Below are positions 16,605 to 24,933 of a stretch of 64,000 nt of DNA, piece by piece (within the stretch, counting starts at the first letter, position 1; each line of letters begins with the position of its first letter). The stretch comes from Clostridium acidisoli DSM 12555 (GTDB lineage: Bacteria; Bacillota; Clostridia; Clostridiales; Clostridiaceae), in the NCBI RefSeq assembly GCF_900176305.1, contig NZ_FWXH01000007.1:62001-126000 (forward strand), read 5' to 3'. The notes beneath the pieces were generated by a model. That model was not told the DNA's origin. It searched no databases and saw only the letters and a list, made by a program, of their open reading frames with translations. A program made the position numbers and the translations under genes.

Positions 16605-17558
16605 ATGAAAATAGTAATCGGACCAAATGAAGCAGGACAAAGAGTGGATAAATTTGTAAGGAAATGGTTAAAGGATGTTCCACTAAGTGCAATTTTTAAG
16701 TCTTTTCGTAAGGGAGATATTAAAGTAAATGGAAAAAAGACTAAAGAAAAATATTCACTTGTAGAGGGTGATGTATTAGAGACGTACGAAATTAAATCAA
16801 AACCTGAAAAGAAAAAATTTGAAAGAATAAATAACAATTTTAAGGTAACATATGAAGACAATAATATGCTTCTTTTAGAAAAGTGGCCAGGAGTGCTAGT
16901 TCATTCTAATGGTGATGAAGGAGAACCAACCCTTACAGATTATGTTTTATCATATTTATATGATAAAGGAGATTATGAACCTGAAAAAGAAGTTACTTTT
17001 ACACCGGCTCCATGTAACAGACTAGACAGAAATACTTCTGGAATAGTGATATTTGGTAAAAATTTTGAAGCTCTTAAACTTATAAATGAAATGATTAGGG
17101 ATAGAAGGATAAAAAAATACTACATTAGTCTAGTAAAAGGAAGAATAAATGATGGTATATATGATGCATTTATATATAAGAATGAAGATGCCAATATATC
17201 TAAAGTATTTGATAAAGAAATGCCAGGTACAAAAAAGATAGCTATGGAAGTAAAAAATATTCAAAGCTGTGGAGCATTTTCACTTATAGAAATTTATCTG
17301 ATTACAGGAAGAAGCCATCAACTTAGAGCACATTTAAGTCATTTAGGTAATCCAATTATAGGTGATAGTAAATACGGAGAAAAGAAACTAAATAATTTCT
17401 TTAATAATAAATATGGTTTAAATTATCAGTTTTTATATGCATATAAGGTTGTATTTAAAAACTGTCCGGATAAACTTTCTTATTTAGAGAACAAAACAAT
17501 AGCAGAAACACTTCCTCCAATATTTAAGAAAATAAAAACAGATGCATTTAAATTTTAG
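16605..17558 (+). CDS. RluA-family 23S rRNA/tRNA pseudouridine synthase
   Basis: 317 residues. Seen: an N-terminal S4-like RNA-binding domain (AGQRVDKFVRKWLKDVPL, with KGDIKVNGKK), then the synthase domain with NRLDRNTSGIVIFGKN, which carries the catalytic Asp, and the conserved ITGRSHQLRAHLSHLGNPIIGDSKYG. This family isomerises uridines in rRNA; RluC/RluD-like specificity cannot be set apart here. Start ATG 16605 has GGAGGA 4 bases before it. The in-frame TTG at 16593 overlaps that site and was rejected. Confidence 0.92.
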   Translation: MKIVIGPNEAGQRVDKFVRKWLKDVPLSAIFKSFRKGDIKVNGKKTKEKYSLVEGDVLETYEIKSKPEKKKFERINNNFKVTYEDNNMLLLEKWPGVLVHSNGDEGEPTLTDYVLSYLYDKGDYEPEKEVTFTPAPCNRLDRNTSGIVIFGKNFEALKLINEMIRDRRIKKYYISLVKGRINDGIYDAFIYKNEDANISKVFDKEMPGTKKIAMEVKNIQSCGAFSLIEIYLITGRSHQLRAHLSHLGNPIIGDSKYGEKKLNNFFNNKYGLNYQFLYAYKVVFKNCPDKLSYLENKTIAETLPPIFKKIKTDAFKF

Positions 17559-17614
17559 TGTAAAAAATAGTTAGCTAATAACGAAAGCTAAATTTATAAT
17601 AAGAGGTATGTTAT

Positions 17615-19222
17615 ATGAAGGAACAATCTACTTCTAAAGGGTTTGCGATACTTTCAGCAGCAACACTCTTGACAAAGGTTTTATCTTTAGTATATAACCC
17701 TTTTCTTGTATGGGTACTTGGAAGCACAAGAGGGTTTGGTATATATTCAGCAACATATCAGATATATGTATTTATATATGTATTAACAAATACAGGTATA
17801 CCTAGTGCAATATCAAAACTTATATCTGAATATATAGCTGTAAAAAATTATAGGAGTGCAATTAAGACTTTTAGAATTTCAAGGACATTATTAATAGCAT
17901 TAGGAATATTGATGGCGATAATAATGTTTTTATTTGCAGCACCAATAACTTCTACAATGGGATTCCCGGAGGCAAAGAATTCTGTTTTAGCATTATGTCC
18001 AGCGTTAATTTTTACAGCAATGGGATCTGCTTATAGGGGATATTTTCAAGGTAGGGGCAATATGAAACCAACGGCCATATCCCAGGTATTAGAACAAATT
18101 ATAAATACAATATTCTCACTATTATTTGCCTTTGTTTTTATAAAAAAGGGAATTGTTCAAGGTGTAGTAGGGGCAACGGTAGGTACTACTTTAGGAGCAC
18201 TTGCATCTTCCTTATTTCTGATGGCTATTTATGAAAAAAACAGACATGAATTAAAGGTGCGAAATACTGTTAATACAATTAAACATACAAATAAGCAAAT
18301 AATGAGAAAAATAATAAAGTATAGTGTGCCAATAACTGTAAGCATAGGTGTTACTAATGCAGGTACGCTTATTGATACAACTAATACGGTTAGTAGACTT
18401 AAATTTGGTGGATTTTCAAGCGTAGCAGCACAATCGCTAAGTGGAAGTTATGGGCTTTTTATTACTTTAATAGGTGTACCTATTGCTATAATATCAGCCC
18501 TTGCAGTAAATATTTTACCAGCTGTATCTAGAGCGGTAGCCTTAAATGATAAAAAGTTAGTAAAGAGGAAGATAAATTTTGCATTGAGAGTATGTTTTCT
18601 AATAGCAATTCCATCAGCAGTAGGTTTAACTGTTTTAAGTAAACAAATCTATATGTTACTTTATTATAATAGGCCTGGATATCAGTTACTTATCTATGGA
18701 ACAATTATATTAGTATTAATGTCTTTAGCACAGATACAAACAAGTATATTGCAAGGACTAGGCAAAATTTATACTGTTACCATTTACTCTATTATAGGTA
18801 TAATTTTGAAAATATCAATAAACTATGTACTTATAGTAAGACCAAAAATAAACATATATGGAGCTATTGTTGGAAGTGTAGTTGGATTTTTGATTCCAAT
18901 ATTATTAAATACAATTTACATACGTAAAAGATTAAGAATAAAGATTAAAATAATAAGTCATGCTTTTAAGCCTTTAATATGCTCAATATTTATGGGAGCT
19001 GTACTTTGGGTTGTTTATAATGTATTTAGCACATTGATTGGTTTTGTTATAGTTGGACGTATAAATAATGCTATTTCAGTTATAATTGCAATGGTTGCAG
19101 GTATGATTGCATATTTTTATTCTTTGTTAATGATAAATGGTATATCAAGAGATGAATTAGACATTATACCATATAGATTAAAAAAACGCATTCCTAAGAA
19201 ATTGTTATTAAGTAGACGATAA
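17615..19222 (+). CDS. MurJ/YtgP-type lipid II flippase-like membrane protein
   Basis: 535 residues with about fourteen transmembrane helices, of the MOP superfamily (polysaccharide synthase / MviN group). Seen: N-terminal KGFAILSAATLLTKVLSLVYNPFL, TNTGIPSAISKLISEY and YRGYFQGRGNMKPTAISQVLEQ, motifs shared with Bacillus YtgP (MurJ) and SpoVB. YtgP flips lipid II for peptidoglycan synthesis. It is convergent with a second, SpoVB-like member, so the pair may divide growth and sporulation roles. Which homologue is the vegetative flippase is inferred from its closer resemblance to YtgP. Confidence 0.85.
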   Translation: MKEQSTSKGFAILSAATLLTKVLSLVYNPFLVWVLGSTRGFGIYSATYQIYVFIYVLTNTGIPSAISKLISEYIAVKNYRSAIKTFRISRTLLIALGILMAIIMFLFAAPITSTMGFPEAKNSVLALCPALIFTAMGSAYRGYFQGRGNMKPTAISQVLEQIINTIFSLLFAFVFIKKGIVQGVVGATVGTTLGALASSLFLMAIYEKNRHELKVRNTVNTIKHTNKQIMRKIIKYSVPITVSIGVTNAGTLIDTTNTVSRLKFGGFSSVAAQSLSGSYGLFITLIGVPIAIISALAVNILPAVSRAVALNDKKLVKRKINFALRVCFLIAIPSAVGLTVLSKQIYMLLYYNRPGYQLLIYGTIILVLMSLAQIQTSILQGLGKIYTVTIYSIIGIILKISINYVLIVRPKINIYGAIVGSVVGFLIPILLNTIYIRKRLRIKIKIISHAFKPLICSIFMGAVLWVVYNVFSTLIGFVIVGRINNAISVIIAMVAGMIAYFYSLLMINGISRDELDIIPYRLKKRIPKKLLLSRR

Positions 19223-19253
19223 CTTGGTTCTGTATAGTAATAGATTTCGAATA

Positions 19254-19306
19254 AAAGACTAAAGAATTTTATCTAGCTTTAGCTATTCTAAAATTCTTTA
19301 GTCTTT
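19254..19306. terminator. Strong bidirectional terminator
   Basis: A perfect 18-base inverted repeat, 19254-19271 and 19289-19306, with A-rich and T-rich ends, sits between the convergent MurJ-like and SpoVB-like genes and should stop transcription from both sides. Confidence 0.88.
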
Positions 19307-19339
19307 GTTTTGCAATTTTCTTGTATTATCAATAAAAGT

Positions 19340-20845
19340 TTATCTCAAGATAGCTTCCTTTACTGTTAGAGTCAAATATATGTATAAAACAAATCCAATA
19401 ATGATAATAGTTACATTTTTTAAAATGAAAAACGAATTTGGGATAATATTATTTATTATCCCTAGAATTAAAAATAATAATATAGCAAACAGAATATCTA
19501 AAAATATAGTTGTAAAAGAAAAATGTATATTGCACATCTTATTTATTTCATGCATGTTTAAAAAATATGAAGTTAAACTTGTAATAAACAGTGTTATGGC
19601 ATAACCGTAAATATTTATAACTGGAATGCCAGTTAAAATATACAAAAGAACAATCTCCTCAATAGAAACAAGTAAAGAATTAAAGAGTATTTTTGTTTGC
19701 TTCTCCAGACCACTTAATACTGAGTATGTTGATGCAGCTGCATAAGTTATTGGGGCACAAATGGAGCTAGTGATTATAAAAGAACTAAGGTCACTTCTTC
19801 CATAAAAAAGGCTACCTAAAGCATTTGGTATACACAAACTAATAATCATTGTTGAGATGCCTATGTAAAATGATATTTGAATTACCTCAGTAATCCTTTT
19901 TTCCATGGAATAAAAATCTTTTTTATTAAGATTTTTAGATATATCTGGTACTAATAATGTGGACATAGACATAATAACAACCATAGGAAAGAAGGTTATA
20001 TTTAATGCCATACCTGTAAATTTACCTATAAGAGAAAGAGATGTAGCATAGGTTAGTCCAGCAAAAACTAATCTTCTTGGAACAATTAAAGTAGAGGCAG
20101 CATTTAATAATGAAGATAAAAATCCATTTATACAAAGAGGTACTGAAACTGTTAAAGTGTCAAATAAAATTTGACCAGTACCTTCTAAAATTTTATTAGT
20201 ACTTCTGTATTTCCCTTTGTACATAATATAGGCTGCATATAACATTAAAAGGCTTATAAGCTCACCAAAGGTTAGTGCAGCGTATACTGCACTTATAGTT
20301 TGTACAATATTTTTAAGTAAAAACATGTTAACTATAAGAATAACAACCCCTATCCGTATAGCTTTTTCAAAAATATCAATATAAGCAGGTATTTTTGCTT
20401 CTGAAACCCCATAAAAATAACCTTTAAATACAGATGAAAGGGCTATGAAAATAAGGGCTGGACAAATTATTTCGATAGAAGAAACGGTTCTGATATCTTT
20501 TACAAGGAAGGTACCCAAAAAATTTGAATTAATAAATAATAATACAGCTATAAATATTGACCAAAAAATTTCGAATAATAAAGTAGTATGTATAAGTTTA
20601 TATATATTTGAATAATCTTCATTTCCAACAAGTATAGATGACTTTCTAGATACTGCAACTATTATACCACCGCATACAACACATGAAAATAAATCGTATA
20701 TAGGCATTATAAGTGAATAAAGGCCTAACCCTTCTGGACCTAACTTGTTAGAAAGTATTATTGAAAAAACAAATCTTAAAATTCCGGTGGCAAGGTTAGA
20801 AATTGTTAAAATAACAGTATCTTTATAAAATTTATCAAATTCCAT
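19340..20845 (-). CDS. spoVB: SpoVB-like stage V sporulation flippase
   Basis: 501 residues with about fourteen transmembrane helices, in the same MOP superfamily as its convergent neighbour. Seen: N-terminal FYKDTVILTISNLATGILRFVFSIILSNKLGPEGLGLYSL, then CGGIIVAVSRKSS, VFKGYFYGVSEAKIPAYIDIFEK and YAAASTYSVLSGLEKQTK. SpoVB is needed for spore cortex peptidoglycan in Bacillus. The assignment to SpoVB rather than another MurJ-like protein rests on overall resemblance. RBS AGGAGAC before ATG 20845. No sigma-E or sigma-G promoter was identified with confidence. Confidence 0.8.
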   Translation of the reverse strand: MEFDKFYKDTVILTISNLATGILRFVFSIILSNKLGPEGLGLYSLIMPIYDLFSCVVCGGIIVAVSRKSSILVGNEDYSNIYKLIHTTLLFEIFWSIFIAVLLFINSNFLGTFLVKDIRTVSSIEIICPALIFIALSSVFKGYFYGVSEAKIPAYIDIFEKAIRIGVVILIVNMFLLKNIVQTISAVYAALTFGELISLLMLYAAYIMYKGKYRSTNKILEGTGQILFDTLTVSVPLCINGFLSSLLNAASTLIVPRRLVFAGLTYATSLSLIGKFTGMALNITFFPMVVIMSMSTLLVPDISKNLNKKDFYSMEKRITEVIQISFYIGISTMIISLCIPNALGSLFYGRSDLSSFIITSSICAPITYAAASTYSVLSGLEKQTKILFNSLLVSIEEIVLLYILTGIPVINIYGYAITLFITSLTSYFLNMHEINKMCNIHFSFTTIFLDILFAILLFLILGIINNIIPNSFFILKNVTIIIIGFVLYIYLTLTVKEAILR

Positions 20846-21042
20846 TTAAGTCTCCTATAATAGTGTTTATATGTAATGTTTATGAGGGGACATGCTTTAA
20901 TATTCTATATTAAAAAATTTTAGAAATTTTAACATTATTAACGAAAATTTAAAATAATATTGAATTTCTTAATATAATTTGTTAAAATTAACTTGGAATA
21001 TCTATTAAAAATTGGCTTAATATGCAGTGGAGGGAAAGTGGT

Positions 21043-21564
21043 ATGTTCAATTCGACCATTGATGAAAATAGTAATTCATTGTTTGGGGGAATGCTTAGAA
21101 TAAAATTTAGCTTCGCAATGAAGGAATGTAAAAAATTAAAAGATTATGTAAAAAGTAATTCTGATTTAACCAAAGACGATTATAGGTATAGCTTACTTAT
21201 TACATCTAAAAATGGAAAAAGCATAGAAAAAAAATATTTTATGTTCAAAGGTTCACATTTGGATGGCAGATTAAAGAAATTAAAAAAATTTACCTATGAT
21301 GGTAATGTAATTAAACGTGTAGACGAGAACATTAAATTGAAGATATTGGCAATAGATGCCTTTTCTAAAAACGTATTCATGTATGAAACTAGAGAAGATG
21401 ACAGCTATGTATATGGAAAAGCTATAAATAAGATAAAAGATAAAAAATACTCTAGTATAATTTTTATGGTAACTAGAGACGATGTTAAGGTACATAAAAA
21501 AAATATAAATACAAAAACAATGTTTGATGACATAGAAAGTTTAATCGATAAATATGGATATTAA
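21043..21564 (+). CDS. Hypothetical protein
   Basis: 173 residues, basic, no signal peptide or membrane helix. I do not recognise the family. It contains FSFAMKECKKLKDYVKSNSDLT near the start and ends IESLIDKYGY. Start ATG 21043 is preceded by GGAGGG with 8 bases spacing; the ATG at 21022 lies upstream of this site and lacks one. It precedes the ferritin-like gene by 57 bases, with no terminator between, so they may share a message. Confidence 0.7.
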   Translation: MFNSTIDENSNSLFGGMLRIKFSFAMKECKKLKDYVKSNSDLTKDDYRYSLLITSKNGKSIEKKYFMFKGSHLDGRLKKLKKFTYDGNVIKRVDENIKLKILAIDAFSKNVFMYETREDDSYVYGKAINKIKDKKYSSIIFMVTRDDVKVHKKNINTKTMFDDIESLIDKYGY

Positions 21565-21621
21565 CATAACTTACATAAGCCACTCTAATATGGTATATTA
21601 TTATATAGGGGGTGCAAGAAC

Positions 21622-22182
21622 GTGGGAAAATATAGATGTATAATTTGCGGAGCTGAGATTAACGAAATTAATTTTGGCTTTAATAGTGTTGCTTTTACTG
21701 AGAAAAATAGTCAGGATCATATAATTAAATGCCCATTTTGTGGAGTTGGCTCTGAATTTTTAAGTAAAAGTGAAGATGTGATAAGAATTGGAAAAAATTT
21801 TTTAGATGAAAAAACAATAAAAATTTTAGACCATGCCGTAAAATTAGAAATTTTTAATGGAGAATTTTATAAAAGGGCATATAAAATGGCTAAACAAAGT
21901 GATATAAAAGAATTATTTAAAGCTTTAGGTAATGTAGAGATGATGCATGCAAAAATTCACTTTAACATAGGTGGATTTGAAAAAATGCCTACATTAGTTA
22001 ATGTGAATTATGATAAATATGATAGTGATAATGCGCTACTAGAGTTAGCCAATGCAAAAGAAGAACATGCTGTGAAATTTTATGAAAAATATATTAATGA
22101 AATAAATAATAAAGACATTGTACGAATATTTGGAGCCCTTTGTAATGTTGAAAAAGAGCATATAGCTCTTACAAGTAGATAA
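21622..22182 (+). CDS. Ferritin-like (rubrerythrin-type) protein with N-terminal zinc-ribbon
   Basis: 186 residues. Seen: Cys6-x2-Cys9 and Cys37-x2-Cys40, a rubredoxin or zinc-ribbon knuckle pair, followed by a four-helix ferritin-like region with the di-iron pattern Glu76, Glu106-x2-His109, Glu148/His149 and Glu177-x2-His180. Classical rubrerythrins carry the rubredoxin at the C-terminus; here it is N-terminal, as in reverse rubrerythrins, although the spacer between the two CxxC pairs is longer (27 residues). A role in peroxide reduction or oxygen tolerance is likely. Start GTG 21622 after AGGGGGTG. Confidence 0.78.
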   Translation: MGKYRCIICGAEINEINFGFNSVAFTEKNSQDHIIKCPFCGVGSEFLSKSEDVIRIGKNFLDEKTIKILDHAVKLEIFNGEFYKRAYKMAKQSDIKELFKALGNVEMMHAKIHFNIGGFEKMPTLVNVNYDKYDSDNALLELANAKEEHAVKFYEKYINEINNKDIVRIFGALCNVEKEHIALTSR

Positions 22183-22192
22183 ATACATGCAT

Positions 22193-22229
22193 ATCCTCTT
22201 ACCTTATTAATATAAATAGGTAAGAGGAT
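22193..22229 (+). terminator. Terminator after the ferritin-like gene
   Basis: Perfect 12-base arms ATCCTCTTACCT (22193-22204) and AGGTAAGAGGAT (22218-22229), followed by six T residues. Clear intrinsic terminator. Confidence 0.9.
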
Positions 22230-22247
22230 TTTTTAGTGGAGGAAAAT

Positions 22248-23570
22248 ATGAGAAAAAAATTTTTAACTTTCTTGTCTATACTAATATTGCTGTTTTTAGG
22301 TCTTAAAGTATCAAGCATGAATGTCTATAACAATAATTATAAAATAGATTTACAAGATAAGAATAAAAAAGCTTCTGTGATTTTAAAAGGATTAAAGGAT
22401 TCTAAAGATTTTATAGAGGATGGACAAGGTAATTTGTATGTAGCTTTTAAGAATAGAGTGCAATACATTAATATAAAAGGAGAAAGTTATGATATAATAA
22501 ATAATAAGAGTCTCAATATATATAGCATTGAATATTATAAAAATTCAATTTATTACGCGTCAAATAACAGTATATATTCATATAATACAATTGATAAAAA
22601 AACTAAAGAATTAATTAATAGCATACCTAATAGTGGAGATTATAAAGACTTAAAATTAAAGGTGTATGATGGAATATTATACGCAGCTATAGGTGCTGCA
22701 ACAAATTCAGGAGTTGTTGGGCCAGACAATGTATGGCTTAAAGATAATCCATTTATATATGATATGTCACCTAAAAAAATAATATTAAAGGGTCAAAATT
22801 TTCAATCCAACAAGACAGGGGCATTTTCGCCATACAATACAAGCAATGTAAAGGGTCAAATTATATCTGAACACTTTCCAGGAAATTCTTCAATTATAGC
22901 AATTAATTTAAGGACTAAAAATGCTAACACTTTTGCATATGGAATAAGAAATGTAAAAGGAATGGATACTACAAGTAAAGGAATATTAGTAGGAACTGTT
23001 GGTGGCATGGAAGATAGAGGTTTAAGGCCAGTAAAAAGGGATTCGGATTATGTTTTTAATATAGAAAGTGGTAAATGGTATGGTTTTCCTGATTATAGTG
23101 GAGGAGATCCTATAGATTCTCCTAAGTTTAGTAAAGGTGTCAAATCAAAACTTAGCTTCATATTGGACAAACAACCAACAACTAATCCACCGGCACCAAT
23201 ATACGAGAGTAAGTATGTGGATTCACTTGGTGCGTTAGCAGTAGATAAGGAAGGGTGTATTGGAGAAAAGGATAGCATATATTTCTATGATAATAAAGAA
23301 AAAACAATAAATTTTTTAGATGACCAAGGCGTGTGTAGAAAAATAGCTAGTTTTAATAATACGTCTAATATAACAAGCTTAAAATTTAATAAAAATGAAC
23401 TTTTAGTATTGGATTCTAGAAATGGAACTTTATCATCAATCGCAAGTGTTAGTATAGATAAAAATTCTAGTGGAAACAATATAATGATATATATAATGTT
23501 TTCAGGAATAACAATAAGTATAGTAGTTATACTTGTACTTGAAAAAATAAAAATTAATAAAACTAGGTGA
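22248..23570 (+). CDS. Membrane-anchored beta-propeller protein (sugar dehydrogenase-like)
   Basis: 440 residues. Seen: an N-terminal uncleaved-looking signal helix, repeated short blade motifs (GQGNLYVAFKNRVQYI, KNSIYYASNNSIYSYN, DGILYAAIGAATNSG), a central TFAYGIRNVKGMD resembling the soluble glucose dehydrogenase / PQQ-type propeller, and a C-terminal transmembrane helix followed by KIKINKTR. The PQQ ligands cannot be checked by eye. It is probably an extracytoplasmic propeller held at both ends. Start ATG 22248 is preceded by GGAGG; the GTG at 22236 overlaps that site. The next gene begins 4 bases after its stop, so the two are coupled. Confidence 0.7.
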   Translation: MRKKFLTFLSILILLFLGLKVSSMNVYNNNYKIDLQDKNKKASVILKGLKDSKDFIEDGQGNLYVAFKNRVQYINIKGESYDIINNKSLNIYSIEYYKNSIYYASNNSIYSYNTIDKKTKELINSIPNSGDYKDLKLKVYDGILYAAIGAATNSGVVGPDNVWLKDNPFIYDMSPKKIILKGQNFQSNKTGAFSPYNTSNVKGQIISEHFPGNSSIIAINLRTKNANTFAYGIRNVKGMDTTSKGILVGTVGGMEDRGLRPVKRDSDYVFNIESGKWYGFPDYSGGDPIDSPKFSKGVKSKLSFILDKQPTTNPPAPIYESKYVDSLGALAVDKEGCIGEKDSIYFYDNKEKTINFLDDQGVCRKIASFNNTSNITSLKFNKNELLVLDSRNGTLSSIASVSIDKNSSGNNIMIYIMFSGITISIVVILVLEKIKINKTR

Positions 23571-23574
23571 TAAT

Positions 23575-24291
23575 ATGGAAAGAAAAATTGAGAAGCATTA
23601 TGGTAATGCTGTAAGAAGTGTAATGTCAAAAGTTAATCCCATAAAGAAACTTCTAATTAAAACCAATTGTACTGTGCATAAATATATTAATATAAGAGCA
23701 ATGGAAATTTTAAAGGAAGAAGGAAATGAAGAGGCATATAGGTTTTTTTTGAAGTATATATCTCAGCTTAATAGTGGAGTAGTATATGCAGACCAAGATT
23801 TTAAAAGCACAAATCATTTTTATCATTATTTAGAAGGTAGAGGTTTGTATGGATTTTCAAATGCATTAGTTGAATGTGAAAAATATTATAAGAAGGCAAT
23901 TAACTATTCAGATGCAGGAGATATATCAAAAGCAGTTTTTTATTTTGGGGCAGCGTGTCATTTAATTCAAGATTCTACTGTTCCACATCATGTAAATAAT
24001 AAGTTATTAAAAAGTCACAGATCTTTTGAAATGTGGATTTTAAAGAAATTAGTTAGTGGATATCCTTTTACTATGTCAGAAACTAGTAAAAGATACGAGG
24101 ATATAAGTAAATATATAAAAGCAAATGCGTATATGTCAAATGATATATATGTTAAATTTAAGAATATTGCTGATACAGAAACAAAATATAAAAGAATTTC
24201 CAATGCTATAATTCCAGAAGCTGAAAGTACAACAGCAGGGTTTATGTTAGATTTCTATGAAACCATAGTTTTAAAAAAAAGGAAAGAATAA
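23575..24291 (+). CDS. Zinc-dependent phospholipase C-like protein without signal peptide
   Basis: 238 residues of the zinc-dependent PLC/P1-nuclease fold (alpha-toxin catalytic domain type). Seen metal-ligand candidates, with B. cereus PLC-like spacing: His35, Asp73 or Asp75, His81/His84, His129-x3-Asp133, His139, and His148-x3-Glu152 in SHRSFEMW. Secreted PLCs begin, after cleavage, with a Trp that binds zinc; here there is no signal peptide and no such Trp. It is therefore probably cytosolic or altered in activity. Translation is coupled to the propeller gene before it (AGGTGATAAT at the junction). Confidence 0.75.
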   Translation: MERKIEKHYGNAVRSVMSKVNPIKKLLIKTNCTVHKYINIRAMEILKEEGNEEAYRFFLKYISQLNSGVVYADQDFKSTNHFYHYLEGRGLYGFSNALVECEKYYKKAINYSDAGDISKAVFYFGAACHLIQDSTVPHHVNNKLLKSHRSFEMWILKKLVSGYPFTMSETSKRYEDISKYIKANAYMSNDIYVKFKNIADTETKYKRISNAIIPEAESTTAGFMLDFYETIVLKKRKE

Positions 24292-24293
24292 AT

Positions 24294-24335
24294 AAAAGTG
24301 ATAATTTTCCATATTATGGAGGAATTATCACTTTT
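24294..24335 (+). terminator. Terminator after the phospholipase-like gene
   Basis: Perfect 13-base arms AAAAGTGATAATT and AATTATCACTTTT with an inner TCCATA/TATGGA stem, ending in a T-run. The hairpin lies before the methyltransferase-like gene and argues against any start inside it. Confidence 0.9.
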
Positions 24336-24396
24336 TTATAGAATTAATATTATGTATGAAAATCCAATAATTCAAAAGGAATACAAGGTGATAAAC

Positions 24397-24933
24397 ATGA
24401 GTAAAGAGATATTTATAAACCTTGAAAAGGAAGCTTTTTTAGGTAATGTGCTGGACATTGGAACCGAAAACCATGGTATTGTATATGATCTTTGTAAGGG
24501 TATTGATGATAATATAACTATTGATTATATTAGTGGTGAAGAGGATAAAGGAAAAATAGAAAAAGATTTTTTTGACAGTTGTGTGATATTTTTTTCGTTA
24601 TTTGATATAAAAAGCACCTACAGGAAAAATAATCTAATTAAAGATATATGCACTTTTTTAAAAAAAGATGGAATTTTATATCTATGGGATGTGGACAAAC
24701 CTAGATTTAAAAGCATATATATTAAGCTTAAGGTTGTGGTTCCAAGTAAGGGTTTTAGGCAGGTTAAGATAAATGCAAGAAATCCACTAGTGGATGCCTC
24801 TTGTAAAACGACTTGTAAATTATTAAAACAATATTTTAATATAATTGATTTAAAACAGTCAGATAATATATACTATATAAAGGCACAAAAGAAAGGATGT
24901 ATTTTAAGTGAAAATATTGTTGACAGCCATTAA
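24397..24933 (+). CDS. Class I SAM-dependent methyltransferase-like protein
   Basis: 178 residues. Seen: motif I-like NVLDIGTENHGIVYDLCKG near residues 17-35, an Asp-rich strand (ITIDYISGE), then FDSCVIFFSLFDI and LKKDGILYLWDVDKP, matching the order of a Rossmann methyltransferase. Motif I lacks the usual GxGxG glycines (GTENHG), so SAM binding is uncertain. Start ATG 24397 has AAGGTG 6 bases before it; earlier in-frame starts fall in or right after the terminator. The gene overlaps the next one by 26 bases, so a joint role with the radical SAM protein is likely. Confidence 0.65.
   Translation: MSKEIFINLEKEAFLGNVLDIGTENHGIVYDLCKGIDDNITIDYISGEEDKGKIEKDFFDSCVIFFSLFDIKSTYRKNNLIKDICTFLKKDGILYLWDVDKPRFKSIYIKLKVVVPSKGFRQVKINARNPLVDASCKTTCKLLKQYFNIIDLKQSDNIYYIKAQKKGCILSENIVDSH

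Noticed and set aside
20880-21042. AT-rich gap before the hypothetical gene at 21043
   Set aside because: Checked for riboswitch, RNA gene and palindromes; nothing beyond AT-rich sequence found.
24298-24396. N-terminal extension of the methyltransferase-like gene
   Set aside because: It begins inside an intrinsic terminator hairpin; ATG 24397 has its own AAGGTG site.
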